A stretch of 64,000 bases of DNA from Blastomussa wellsi (lineage: Eukaryota > Cnidaria > Anthozoa > Scleractinia > Plerogyridae), in the NCBI GenBank assembly GCA_947652115.1, contig OX393570.1, forward strand, positions 18,107,380 through 18,171,379. The letters run 5' to 3'. The notes beneath the pieces were generated by a model, which saw only the letters and a list, made by a program, of their open reading frames with translations, searched no databases and was not told the DNA's origin. Positions 36,701 through 44,884 of this stretch are shown one piece after another. Every line of letters starts with the position of its first letter. Within the stretch, counting starts at the first letter, position 1. Position numbers and translations under genes: made by a program.

Positions 36701-39700
36701 GACTACCTCGGTCAAGTGATTGTCCCACTGTCGACTGTCAACAGAGACCAGACATGTCGTCTGATCCTGCCTGTTCTGCCCAAGTCCTCCAAGAGCGACC
36801 ACTCTAAAGGCGACATTACCTTGGAGGTTTGATAAACTGTTCAAAAGACATTAAAAAAAATCTGTGTATGGTTCTTATATCTTCTTACACATACTGTCAC
36901 ACACCCATTTCTGTACTCCCTGTCCCTGTGAGATCAGTCATCGTTCCTGGACAGGTTTTTTTTCTGTATTTTACTGTTTTTGTGATCAGTTATTCCACAG
37001 TATATATTTTTGATAACTAGTAATCTTCCTCTATTCAAATCCTTGCTGTTTTAATCTTGTCAATGCAATGTTTTCTTTCTTTCTCTTCTGCAGTTCACTT
37101 TTGATAAAGATGGCAAAGTTATTGATGCTACACTGCCTACAGTCAGTGCGTTTGAGCGAAAGAGGCTGCCCAGTGGTAGGTGTACTTCACAATTTGCTTT
37201 CCTTCAGTTAAATGACAGCATGAGTGTTTAACTCTAGAAATGAACAAAGTGATAAGTTTCTAAGAAGTTGACTTTTTCATCCAGTGGAACCCTGCCTTAT
37301 GGTGACCCTGAGTATAGAATAGTAAAACGCTTTTATACAACTACCCTCATGGGAGGCGCAGTGGCCTAATGGTTAGTGCACTGCACTCCGGATTGGACGG
37401 TCCGGGTTTGAGCCTCTAGCCAGGGCACTGCGTTGTGTTCTTGGGCAAGACACTTTACTCTCACAGTGCCTCTCTTCACCCAGGTGAAAAATGGGTACCG
37501 GCAAATTTGCTGCTGGGGGGTAACCCTGCAATGGACTAGCATCCCATCCAGGGGGGTGTAGAAATACTCTCTGTCACTTCATGCTACAGAAACCAGGATA
37601 AGCTCCGGCCTGGTGGGCTGCAAGACCCGAATGCAGACTTCACCTACAACTATCTTAAGGAGGACAGTAAACCTGTTTGAAACATCGTTGTTTAAAAAAA
37701 AAGAAATTTTATAACCTCATTGAAATCCTGTATATGGACAAATTTTACATTTCTATTTGATGGAATAGAGCAGTAAATGTTTATAAGCAGCTTTCATGAA
37801 AAATTAACAAGATGTTTTATGTCCTGTTTGTCAGATTCTGATAAACCTAGTGCCAACAGCACCCCATCAGAAGAGGCAGCCTCGGTCTTCATGAACGGTG
37901 ATGGGCCTGGTGTGGAGTTGAATGGGTATACTCCAGTTCGTAAGCGCTACATCGAGTCCAGTTTGGACGAACTAGCTTTGGAGATTGAAGCTTATGAAGC
38001 GCATGAAGAAAGGCCAAAGCCTGCTGATTATTATAATGGAGACATCTCTGATGAGCAGCACGAAGAGCCTGAACCAATCAGGGAACCCCTCAAGGAACCT
38101 CCTGAACCAACTGTTGTCATAGCAACACCAGTAGCTGGGCCATCTCACGAGGCAGTGCAGGGAGAAGAAGAGCCTGTTGAGGGAGCAGTCAATACTCCTG
38201 TTGAGGTACAACATACATGTAAATACAAATGCTACAGTTAATTCTCCCTAAGGGGGACACCATCAGGACTGGCATTAAATTTCCAGCTTAGAGATGTGTC
38301 CCGCTTATAAAGAGTCGAGATACAGTAACACGACTGAGGGACGGCGCGTAGAGATCAACACCAGTTGTCTTTCTTAGAAAGGTGTCCGGTTTATAGAGAG
38401 TTAGGAAACAGTAAAATTACTGAAAAATGGAGCACAGAGATCAACACTAGATGTCCGTCATATAGAGGTATCCGGTTTATAGAGAGTTTAGATACAGTAA
38501 ATTGACTGAAAACACGTTGCACAGGGATCAACACCAGATACCAGATATCCGTCAGATAGAGGTGTCCGGCTTATAGAGAGTTAAGAAACAGAAAATTGCG
38601 CAGGGATCAACACCAGTTGTCGATCATATAGAATTGAGCAAGGTGAGCATGTTATCGCAGGGTAAAACCACTTGCCCATGTGCGTTGCATCTGCCGACTG
38701 GAGGGATCCCGAGAAAAAATAGGGGATTTATCTTATTCTAAACGATATGCAGCTGCATTTATTTTTGTTGTGGCTTTGATAGGAAACACCAGATGATATT
38801 ACTGAAGAGGAGAAAAAAGAAACTGAAGATGAACCCCAAGAGGAAGATAAGAAAGAAGAAGAGGCTCAGGAAGAAATAGAAAAAGAAAAAGAAGATGAAA
38901 ACGAGGAAGCCAAAGAACAAGAGGAAGTTGCAGAAATTAAACCCAAGGCGCGAAGGTCATTTAAAAATAAGTTTTTTAAAAGGAAACAATCTGACAAGAA
39001 AGCCGTTAAGGAGGAAGAGAAAGTTGCAGCGGTTGAAGAACCTGAAGAGGAAAACAAAGAGATTGAGGAAGAAACAAAGAAAGAAGAGGCAGAAGAAGAC
39101 AAGAAGGAAGAGATAAAAGAGGATGACAAAGAAGACAACACGCAAGAACAGGAAACAAACGAAGCTGAAGTCGAGAAAACAAATGAAGAAGAAGAAGAAA
39201 TGATGGAGCAGGCGTCGGAACTGAACACAAAACCCAAGCTGCGTAGATCGTTTAATCTGTTTAGAAAAAGGCCAGTGAGCATGACTGCGGCTGATAGGAG
39301 CACAGACTTGGACGAAGGAAAGATCCTGGCTAGAGATGATCCAATCAGACACTCTTATCATGCGGGAGATCTGCCCGTCCCAGACCCTTCCAACTTACGT
39401 AAGTATCCTTGCATACTCCATGTCTTATGTGTGGTGTGTACTTGTTGTTTAAAGGAGCTGCGTCACGATATTTTTGTGATGAACCAAATTCCCTTAAAAT
39501 GAAGGAAACCTAAAACTAATAGTTTACTTAGGAAGTAAAACACCAAAGAGGTGATAGTAAAGCAACAAGGAACAAGGATAGTTAAGGATGGAGAAGATTG
39601 AGACAGATTACAAATAAGGATTTGCCTAAATTTTTCAAAAGACACAAACCATGACGTAGTTCAGTCACCATGAGTGAAGTGCCTACAAATCAGAAGAAAT

Positions 39701-42700
39701 CTTAAAGTAATCTGTCCAAAAAACACCAAAGAGGTAACGATACACTGAGAAGGAACAAGGATTGCTTTGATGGAGGAAGATTGAGAAGGATTGTAATTGA
39801 CAAACTTTTGAAAAATTTAAACTAAACTTTTCCAGGATGTGACATCGGTGACAGAACTCCTCTAATAAGCCATGGCATGTTTTCTGGATTTGACTTTTGT
39901 ACATCGTACAAGTATAATTGTTGTTTTTATTATTTTCTGCAGGTAAATCAACCAGTCAGTCATCGCTTCTGAGTTACTCACCCAATCCATACTCTACGTT
40001 GGTTATTGAGACAATGCACAAGGGCAAGAAAAAGTAAGAACACATCTTTGTCTGTTCATATTGTTACCTTGTTTACCATGAATTGCATGTACAGTACTAG
40101 GAAATACACACAGATTTCGTTGGTTGGTTGATTCTTTGGTTCATTTGTTCGTTCGTTCGTTCGCTCGCTCGTTCGTTTGTTCGTTCACTCATTCGTTCGT
40201 CCGTCCGTCTGTTTGTTGGTTCGTTCGTTGGCTAGTTTGTTGGATAGGTGCGTGGACCGTGGGTGTTTGGTTCGTTTGTTCGTTCGCTCGCTCGTTCGTT
40301 CGTTCGCTCGTTCGTTCGTTCGTTCACTTATTGGTTCATCCGTCCGTCTGTTTGTTGGTTCGTTCGTTCGTTCGTTGGCTAGTTTGTTGGATAGGTGCAT
40401 GGACCGTGGGTGGTTGGTTAGTTTGTTCGTTCACGTGCATTTGTTCGTTCGTTTGCTCGCTCATTCATGTTCATTCGTTAGTTCGCTTGTTCGTTCGTTT
40501 CCTAGCCCTGTCTTCCGTATTGCTCTTTTTTCTCAAACTAATACAATGTCAAGATATTGAATGTGTTAAGTCCAGCTGTTAGCTCTTTGTACGCAAAACA
40601 GAACTTGTTAGTCTAAATGCATGAATGTGGTTGAAAGCTGCTGGTTTTCTGACAAGAATGCTAGCAAAGAAAACGGTTCCTTGCTTCGGCAGTAACACAC
40701 TCACTGGGAACAGACTGTTTGCATGTTACTGTTTAAATTATCAAAAATGCAAAGACAAAGCTAATTCCACTTGTCATCTGGTGCAAACATGGCTAACACC
40801 TCTTCTTCATTTGGTGCAATAGGCCATTTCTGAGTCCGCTTGAGCCTCTATTTCAAGGCGAGTCTAAGTGCAAAGTCTTTGTAATGAAAATGAGTTTTCA
40901 TTCATATGGAAAGAAAAACTAATTACCATCACAAAACTTTTGCACTTAGACTTGCTTTGAAATAGAGGCTCAAGGGAACTCGGAAATGGCCGAGTCTCTG
41001 CAACAGTCAACACTTCTGAGTTATTATTTTCCTTCTCAGATATTCACACATTCCCCCTGTCATGGCCAAAAGACAAGCTTACGAGAAAGGAGGCAATAAG
41101 CTGCACATCTACAATGATCACATATTCACAGCAGTACACTTCGCTGGAAGGTAAATATTTTAGTGCAATCCCACTCCAGAGAACAATTTTATTTCCTATC
41201 AGAAAGTAGTTGTGGTCTTGGTCTGTGAGGTTGATATATAACGGTAGTGTTATCACTGCCAATGCGGCTAAGTTTGAAATTTTTAAAAATTAAAAAAATT
41301 CATTTATGGAAGATGCTCAAAAACAAATAGCAACATATGAAAGTACTGCTCGATAGCTTTCATTTGAATGGTCACACAGTAGAGTTTTCTCTGTGCATTT
41401 GAAGTTGAAAATTAACTTGAACAGTTCAAGTGACTCAGTCTAGGGCTGAAATGTATAACACACCCTTATTGGACTGATGTTAATCGAATTCCTTTCTGTT
41501 TATTCCCATAGCCCTCCAGAATGTGCCGTGTGCGGGAAAGCAATCAAAGGAAAACTCGGAAAACAAGGCTACCAGTGCAGAGGTACAGTAATAAAAAAAT
41601 ACTCGTAAATAGTTTTAGTAAAACTGTAAGAGCAAATTGTCTTGCTCTGGGACACAGGCTTGAGGATAAAGCTCATGATGCGAGAGCCTACTGGTTAATT
41701 TCTTTGATCATTTCTACGCCTCCCTCCTTCAACCATTTTAAGCTATCTAACGACAAAGGTTTTTAATATGGCTGATGAGATTGGACTCCCTTTGTTAGAT
41801 TTTAGCCACTCAAATCATGTCTTCCCAGAGCCACTTGTTCCTTGTGCACAGGCCCGGCCATCTAAGAGGGACAAGTGGCCCTGGGAACGAGATTGGCCAC
41901 CACGTCTGCAACAGGTATTATTAGACAACACACCCCAAATCTGACTTGTTATCAATAATTTTTATGTCATATCTCGTTTTAGGATGTAAAATGGTGACAC
42001 ACAGAAACTGTCACTATGAGACCAGCGGCATGTGTGCCAGCGATGAAGCCAAACATCTTGACATGTAAGTATTAATTCTGGAAACTACCAAATGGACTTT
42101 GGCGTAGTTTATCTTTCGCAATCTGCCTCTATTTCTTTTCATTCTTAACCGTCCTTGTTTTTTTTCTGGTTAATCATTTCTTCTTTGTTGTTTTTCTATT
42201 GTTTGAGGACAATTTTGGATATCGACTGTCACGTCTTGAACCGCAGTTGTGCAAATTTCTTGTTTGTCTAATCTGTCTGAATCTTCTCCGTTTTAACTGT
42301 CCTTGTTTCTTTTCGATTTAGTATTACTTCCGTGTCGTTTAAACTGTTACTCTACGTTTAATAATCCTGAGAGCCCAAAAATTAAATAAGCGACGTGGGC
42401 GCGTAATCGAATAAATACGTTAGCTGAAACCAGACGTAAATAACTTAAATATAGCAGTGTAACAGAGTAAACATTGTTAAAGTTTACTAAAAATTCTCAA
42501 GATTTTAAACAATGAAATGCACATAGAGGTTCATGTCACTGAAAAGTACCATGTAAATCCGAACACAAGCCGTCAGGCTTTTCCAGTTTATGTTGGTAGT
42601 GTGATGGTGGGAGTTTGTGCTGTTTTGCCTGACGTAAGTAACCAGCCAAGTTAAATTCAAACTTTATAATCTGTGCAATAGAAATCAGACGACTTTCTTT

Positions 42701-44884
42701 TATACTCCCCTTTCTTGTTTGTCTGTTCTGTTTTGTCCTGTTATCTTTTCTATTTTCTTTTGTTTCTCCTGTCCCCATCTCTCCTCTCCTCTACTCTGTT
42801 CTCCCTTCCCCTCCCCCTCCTTTCCTCTCCTCTACTCACCCCACCCCTCCCCTCCTCTCTCCTCCCCCTCCATCACTGCACGCAAGACTGTTTATCGTAT
42901 AAACCTTTAAAACGATACTGAAAACCAACACCGCTCAGTTCCAGGGTCCGTTGTGATCACATGACCAACGCGTGACTAACTGGTGACACATGACAAAGGT
43001 ATCACATGATAGAACTGACTGATAACCAGACCCCTTACACTGCTGCGCGTCCAAGAACTGACAAACGCTTTGAACCTAAAACTAATTTCTTTTCTGCTCT
43101 TCTAAAATTCAGTCAAAAAATGCCGCAATTTGTTGGCCATAAATGAGGTGAAGGGATAAGGTACAGAGGTAGGCCTGCGTTAATATCTTTCTTAAAGGGA
43201 CACTGTCACCCCTGAATATAGAAATTTCCATATTATTATGCAAAAGGCCACCAAATACACGAATAAAATTGATAAAAAGATTCCACAAAACAAGATAGAA
43301 TAGGTATTTTCGGGAAGTAATCCAGGATTACAAGGATGGAAGTGGATTGCAATTCATAAAAACTGATTTCTGGACAGGATGTCCAGAAATCAAAGCTGAA
43401 ATTCTGGTGAAATTTTGAATCTTTTAATAGTTATTGTTTCTTAGTTGATATTTCTTTACTTTCACCACTTTTAGCATTTTTCTCCTTCTATTGCAAGACA
43501 ATAAAGCACAATTTCAGCAAGCTACAGGCCATACGTATTCAAATATGATCTATCAGGTGTGACAGTGTCCCTTTAAACTAACAACTTTTAACACTTTTCC
43601 ATAAAGCTTTGACAACGCTAACAATGAATTAACAAGGTGCCTCACTACTCAAAACGTTCTGCTTTGCGTCAGTGCCTTGGAAAAACCGTTCTATAAGAAC
43701 GTTAAATTTTGTTCAGGAATATAATGTCCACCTTAGTCGCTTGGGCAGTCAAACGTTGGAGCTTCCTGTATAATTTTAAAACCAGCGCTTAGTTGTCGCT
43801 GAATAGGGTTTAATTCAAAAGTGTCAAAAATCTAGAACCATACTTTTACACGCATGATTTGACCACGATGGACGTTCGTGAAAGCCCATTTCGTTTGTGC
43901 ACAACCTGTTTGGCAAGACTTGAGGCAGAACCTTTTGTAGTAGTTTTGTAGTATTTCTGTGACGTTATTAAACTTAAGTCGACCAAATACTTTAACACAA
44001 TATTGAGGAATCAAGGTAATTCTTTAAAAAAGAATAAAACTTTAACCATATAATGCAAGTAGAGTAACTTTCAATATAAAATTAAACTGTGACAAAAGTA
44101 GTAAATGAAATGAATTGAAAGAAATAAAATGTTGTAGGCTCAGATCAACTGTGTGGGTTTTTTTTCCAAAATTCTGCAAAACGATCTCGGGATTTTTTGG
44201 AGATATGAAGTCACATTGTTACATCTAAATTATAGTTAAATTATATTTTTTGCCAATTGAAAATCTAATTTAAAGAAAATCTTTAATATTTTGACCGTTG
44301 GAGACTGGGTAGACTGGGACAAAGCCGACAAAGTTTTCAATGTTTCATAGCCAATTGCACGCATAATTTCAGGTTTGGCGGTCGGTGTACACAATAATAC
44401 GGTTGGCAATGCATAGTAGACATGGGCCTGTAACAAAGTCAAAGCAGTTTAAAATAAACCATTTTGGAAATTAAACCTTGGAAATTTAAATTTATGAGAT
44501 AAACTTCCTATTCAGCAGCTTGTACCACAGGAAAACCACACTAAAGTACAAGTTACTGAGAAACATAGGCTAGGGGTGGGGTGGATCAATCATCGTTCCT
44601 GGGAAAACCTCACCCACCCCACCCCTAACCGATATTTCTGCACTAAAGTCACAAGTCATTGAGAAACGTGGGCTAGGGGTTGTGAGGGTGGGGGTTTTCC
44701 AGGGAACAATGATTGATCCGGTTACCCAGTGGTAGGGTTGTACCAAAGGCTGAGTATTAGTTATAATTTACCACAAGGTACCCACTCGGCAGCTTTCCTC
44801 ACCAGCTGAGCCAATGTCATCTGACAAGCTAATACGCTGTTTGTTTATCTCGACAGAGAATATATTGGAGACACAGAGGTCTGA
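18703..44884 (+). CDS. SMP-C2-C1 lipid-transfer protein, C2CD2/TMEM24-like, 21 exons
   Basis: Exons: 18703-19011, 21112-21207, 22315-22434, 22577-22675, 25184-25217, 25323-25414, 27233-27346, 31041-31122, 32508-32546, 33451-33559, 33725-33789, 35603-35647, 36699-36826, 37094-37175, 37835-38205, 38783-39398, 39943-40033, 41040-41150, 41512-41582, 41983-42064, 44857-44884. All phases agree; total 927 residues. Residues 12-32 form a membrane anchor followed by RRPFKRK. About 65-275 resembles the SMP domain of TMEM24/C2CD2 (EWLNSTLAWF, LWIRALNKQ, RVVRLTGEVALKLSTSP). C2 lies at about 310-444, an acidic linker at 472-800, C1 at 858-909, and the last residues are DTEV. Known: TMEM24 is ER-anchored and carries phosphatidylinositol to the plasma membrane. 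Human C2CD2/C2CD2L lack a C1 domain as far as I know; PDZD8 has SMP, C2, PDZ and C1 but differs in sequence. Exons 5-6 are the least certain. Confidence 0.88.
19555..20601. mobile_element. About 1-kb DNA transposon with TAGCCTGC ends and 9-bp duplication
   Basis: Left end TAGCCTGCTTGCAGGCGTC at 19564 and right end, in reverse complement, TAGCCTGCATGCAGCCGTC ending at 20592. The subterminal regions also pair (ATCGTGTTCCAGTATCCTGC near both ends). TATTGGGGA flanks both sides (19555-19563 and 20593-20601). The interior shows no transposase. It lies in intron 1 of the SMP-C2-C1 gene and is the long version of the hairpins at 17325 and 46289. Confidence 0.82.
20808..20889 (-). repeat. Dispersed GGTTCCAGAAAATATC repeat, copy 1
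   Basis: Ends GGATATTTTCTGGAACTACACA, with TGGAATTTCCAATCCC at the other side and a G-rich middle. Same family as 30483-30560, 56950-57118 and 57845-57951. Intronic. Confidence 0.65.
22031..22288 (+). mobile_element. tRNA-derived SINE, near full length
   Basis: The head has a tRNA-like A box (GTGGCCAAATGGTTAGTGCG) and B box (GGGTTCAAGTCC) but no foldable mature tRNA. The body carries TTGTGTTCTTGGGCAAGACA, a CCTCTCTTCACCCAGG string and AAACCAGGATAAGCTC. Known: such SINEs use pol III internal promoters and LINE machinery. It sits between exons 2 and 3 of the SMP-C2-C1 gene, just before exon 3. Confidence 0.88.
22880..23010 (+). repeat. Dispersed repeat shared with 34262-34395
   Basis: Shares GGCTGGGTTGC(C/G)(A/G)GGATTTGC, CAGCCAT(T/G)GGAGC, ATCTAGG and GGAAGC(T/C)CCTGGAT with the second copy, in the same orientation. 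Class unknown; intronic. Confidence 0.65.
23128..23252. repeat. Imperfect hairpin in intron 4 of the SMP-C2-C1 gene
   Basis: TTTCAAGACGAGTCTTGTACAACCTTTCATATGGAAATGA pairs loosely with TTCCATATAAAAGGTTGTGCACCAAGACTCATTTTGAAAC read in reverse complement (each listed as landmarks split over about 40 bp). The TATTTCAAGACGAGTCT end resembles the MITE at 40822-40990. Confidence 0.5.
25444..25464 (+). repeat. CA dinucleotide microsatellite
   Basis: About ten CA units, 30 bp after the donor of the exon ending at 25414. Confidence 0.9.
26190..26260. repeat. Short hairpin with GGTGTCCAAT ends
   Basis: GGTGTCCAATCACACTCAGG and its reverse-complement-like partner ACCTGTAATTGGACACC enclose CAATTTGAA/TTCAAATTG. 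About 70 bp, intronic; possibly a minimal MITE. Confidence 0.6.
27944..27990 (+). repeat. Short copy of a CGAAGGGCTAA repeat
   Basis: GACGAAGGGCTAATGCTCGA followed by GAAACTTACCCCCTCTAT. Both strings recur, in opposite orientation and separated by a longer spacer, at 54166-54330. Looks like an internally deleted copy of the same element. Confidence 0.6.
28196..28349. mobile_element. MITE-like full-length hairpin
   Basis: The left arm (28196-28262) and right arm (28287-28349) are almost perfect reverse complements, starting AAAGTGAGAGATG and including CTTCACAGTGAATTTCCAA and GGAATAA(C/A)GAAGCCTGA. The loop is about 24 bp. Intron 7 of the SMP-C2-C1 gene. Confidence 0.8.
30483..30560 (+). repeat. 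Dispersed GGTTCCAGAAAATATC repeat, copy 2
   Basis: TTTTGTGGTTCCAGAAAATG followed by TCATACCCTCCCCTTGGAGG and TGGAAATTCCAAAAA. Same family as 20808, 56950 and 57845. Intronic. Confidence 0.65.
30680..30856 (-). mobile_element. Second tRNA-derived SINE family, one copy
   Basis: On the minus strand the head reads GGAGGCAGCGTGGCTGAGTG, then GTTAGAGCGTTGGACTTGAA and B box GGTTCAAGTCC, like a tRNA-Ser/Leu-type sequence. It continues without a 3' end into GGTGTTGTACTCGGTAGCCC and a tail. The continuation beyond the tRNA region and lack of a clean acceptor stem argue for a SINE rather than a functional tRNA. Intron 7 of the SMP-C2-C1 gene. Confidence 0.65.
31326..31510. mobile_element. MITE with AAGCAATAGACCACAAG ends
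   Basis: AAGCAATAGACCACAAGTTT and its exact reverse complement enclose further pairing arms (TGATAAACCAC, GGGATGTTGG, AAGAATT(A/T)GTAAATCA). About 185 bp, almost entirely palindromic. Intron 8 of the SMP-C2-C1 gene, right after exon 8. Confidence 0.85.
34262..34395 (+). repeat. Dispersed repeat shared with 22880-23010
   Basis: Second copy of the GGCTGGGTTGC...GGATTTGCCAGCCAT repeat, same orientation. It is followed by a TTCTC pyrimidine simple repeat at 34478-34516. Confidence 0.65.
34517..34967. mobile_element. Non-autonomous DNA transposon with CAGGGCTC ends
   Basis: Terminal inverted repeats CAGGGCTCGACACTAAC (left) and GTTAGTGTTGAGCCCTG (right), 451 bp apart, with subterminal repeats of CTAGCC / GGCTAG. 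CAGGG-type termini are typical of hAT elements, but no clear 8-bp duplication was found; the left flank is a CTTCT simple repeat. Intron 11 of the SMP-C2-C1 gene. Confidence 0.75.
35818..35831 (+). repeat. Poly-G run
   Basis: About 14 consecutive G. A comparable poly-C run of about 15 lies at 32740-32755, and a poly-G run near 55506-55521. Possible G-quadruplex formers or assembly-sensitive homopolymers. Confidence 0.8.
35898..36183 (-). mobile_element. tRNA-derived SINE, minus-strand copy
   Basis: Reverse complement shows the A-box-like TGTGGCCTAACGGCTAGGAA, B-box-like GGTTTGAGCC, then TTGTGTTCTTGGG and ACCCAGG. Same family as 22031-22288 and 37350-37650, more diverged. Intron 12 of the SMP-C2-C1 gene. 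Confidence 0.8.
36455..36624. mobile_element. MITE with AATAGGCCCTTTGCACGAC ends
   Basis: A 170-bp near-perfect hairpin: AATAGGCCCTTTGCACGACC, CAGTCACATGGT, AAAATAACACCCTGCTGGTG and AGCTCTGGGACAT-type arms pair with their reverse complements. It sits 75 bp before exon 13 of the SMP-C2-C1 gene. The high arm identity suggests a fairly recent insertion. Confidence 0.88.
37350..37650 (+). mobile_element. tRNA-derived SINE, best-preserved copy
   Basis: A box GTGGCCTAATGGTTAGTGCA, B box GGGTTTGAGCC, body with TTGTGTTCTTGGGCAAGACA, TGCCTCTCTTCACCCAGG, GGGTACCGGCAAATTTGCTG and a tail region with AACCAGGATAAGCTCC. About 300 bp. Intron 14 of the SMP-C2-C1 gene. Confidence 0.88.
38278..38645 (+). repeat. 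Minisatellite of about 90-bp units, four copies
   Basis: Each unit carries (A)GAGGTGTCCGGTTTATAGAG, AG(A)TACAGTAAA..TGA(C)TGAAAA and GGGATCAACACCAG, with diverged spacing (about 85-100 bp). It fills most of intron 15 before the exon with the polybasic motifs. No coding frame runs through it. Confidence 0.75.
38783..39398 (+). other. Exon 16: acidic E/K-rich linker with two polybasic motifs
   Basis: The 616-nt exon encodes about residues 596-800. It is very rich in Glu and Lys, probably disordered or coiled. Two related basic islands interrupt it: KPKARRSFKNKFFKRKQS (about 648-665) and KPKLRRSFNLFRKRPVS (about 745-761). Each has the arrangement KPK-x-RRSF-x(2-4)-F-(F/R)KR, with serines in RRSF and K/R-x-S contexts suited to basophilic kinases. 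Known: TMEM24 carries a C-terminal polybasic stretch that binds plasma-membrane phosphoinositides and is released on PKC phosphorylation. By analogy these islands may do the same; that is inference. The long minus-strand frames across this exon are codon shadows. Confidence 0.82.
39500..39870 (+). repeat. Two diverged direct copies in intron 16
   Basis: Copies at about 39510-39680 and 39690-39860 share AAACACCAAAGAGGT, AGAAGGAACAAGGAT-like and GATGGAG(G)AAGATTGAGA strings. Class unknown. Confidence 0.55.
40124..40502 (+). repeat. GTTC tetranucleotide array with about 139-bp higher-order period
   Basis: Dense GTTCGTTC/GCTC units, interrupted by a unit that occurs twice: GTTGGCTAGTTTGTTGGATA, then GGTGC(G/A)TGGACCGTGGG. 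CCGTCCGTCTGTTTGTTGGT recurs near 40201 and 40340. Open frames on both strands are a by-product of the 4-bp period (no stops in several phases). It follows exon 17 of the SMP-C2-C1 gene. Confidence 0.88.
40822..40990. mobile_element. MITE with GGCCATTTC(T/C)GAG ends
   Basis: GGCCATTTCTGAGTCCGCTT / TTGAGCCTCTATTTCAA(G/A)GC / GAGTCTAAGTGCAAA arms pair with the right side ending TCGGAAATGGCC. About 169 bp. It lies 50 bp before exon 18. Confidence 0.82.
41826..41896. repeat. Degenerate hairpin, CTCGTTCCCAG family
   Basis: CAGAGCCACTTGTTCCTTGT pairs loosely with GGACAAGTGGCCCTGGGAAC, and the right end CTGGGAACGAGATTGG matches the family terminus. Intron 19 of the SMP-C2-C1 gene. Confidence 0.55.
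42700..42880 (+). repeat. Polypyrimidine tract
   Basis: About 170 bp almost purely C and T with TCTCCTC/CCCTCC blocks, in the last intron. Could adopt triplex or slow polymerases; the open frames in it are low-complexity. Confidence 0.75.
43192..43576. mobile_element. MITE with TTAAAGGGACACTGTCAC ends
   Basis: Left end TTAAAGGGACACTGTCACCC and right end its reverse complement (GTGTGACAGTGTCCCTTTAA), 385 bp apart. Similar in style to the GGGGCATTG element at 45589 but a distinct family. Last intron of the SMP-C2-C1 gene. Confidence 0.85.
44520..44735. repeat. Compound direct and inverted repeat
   Basis: CACTAAAGT(A/C)CAAGTTACTGAGAAAC-GGCTAGGGGT occurs twice in direct order. GGATCAATCATCGTTCCTGG is repeated in inverted form (CCAGGGAACAATGATTGATCC), each beside GGTGGGGTG / CACCCACCCC arms. 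Within the last intron, just before the terminal exon. Confidence 0.65.

Larger units (their letters stand above)
31041..36826 (+). other. Exons encoding the C2 domain, with a 45-nt in-phase microexon
   Basis: Exons 8-13 encode about residues 289-444. The C2 core is GKLLVKVIKATGL, ISPYCIVSTR, DNDTPFWNEYFTF, ITIDVYDYEK and DDYLGQVIVPL. Where calcium-binding C2 domains have DPYV in loop 1, this one has SPYC, so calcium binding through the usual site is doubtful; loop 3 keeps several Asp residues. Exon 12 (35603-35647) adds 15 mostly acidic residues in the loop between the last strands. It is phase 1 on both sides, so it can be skipped without changing frame. In TMEM24-type proteins the C2 domain follows the SMP domain directly, as here. 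Confidence 0.8.
41040..44884 (+). other. Exons encoding the C1 domain and C-terminal PDZ ligand
   Basis: Exons 18-21 encode about residues 831-927. The zinc-binding pattern is H858-x13-C872-x2-C875-x14-C890-x2-C893-x4-H898-x2-C901-x7-C909, matching the C1 consensus apart from one extra residue in the first gap. The Q886-G887 pair (KLGKQGYQC), needed for diacylglycerol/phorbol ester binding in typical C1 domains, is present, so a DAG-responsive domain is likely. The last exon is only 28 nt, after a 2.8-kb intron, and ends IGDTEV, a class I PDZ-binding C-terminus (T-x-V). It joins in phase (AT+A). No clear AATAAA follows closely. Confidence 0.85.

Noticed and set aside
38866..39361. Long minus-strand frames rich in Ser/Phe/Leu
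   Set aside because: Codon shadow of the Glu/Lys-rich exon 16 on the plus strand.
40124..40582. Overlapping open frames of up to 152 codons on both strands
   Set aside because: Produced by the GTTC tetranucleotide array, which lacks stops in several frames.
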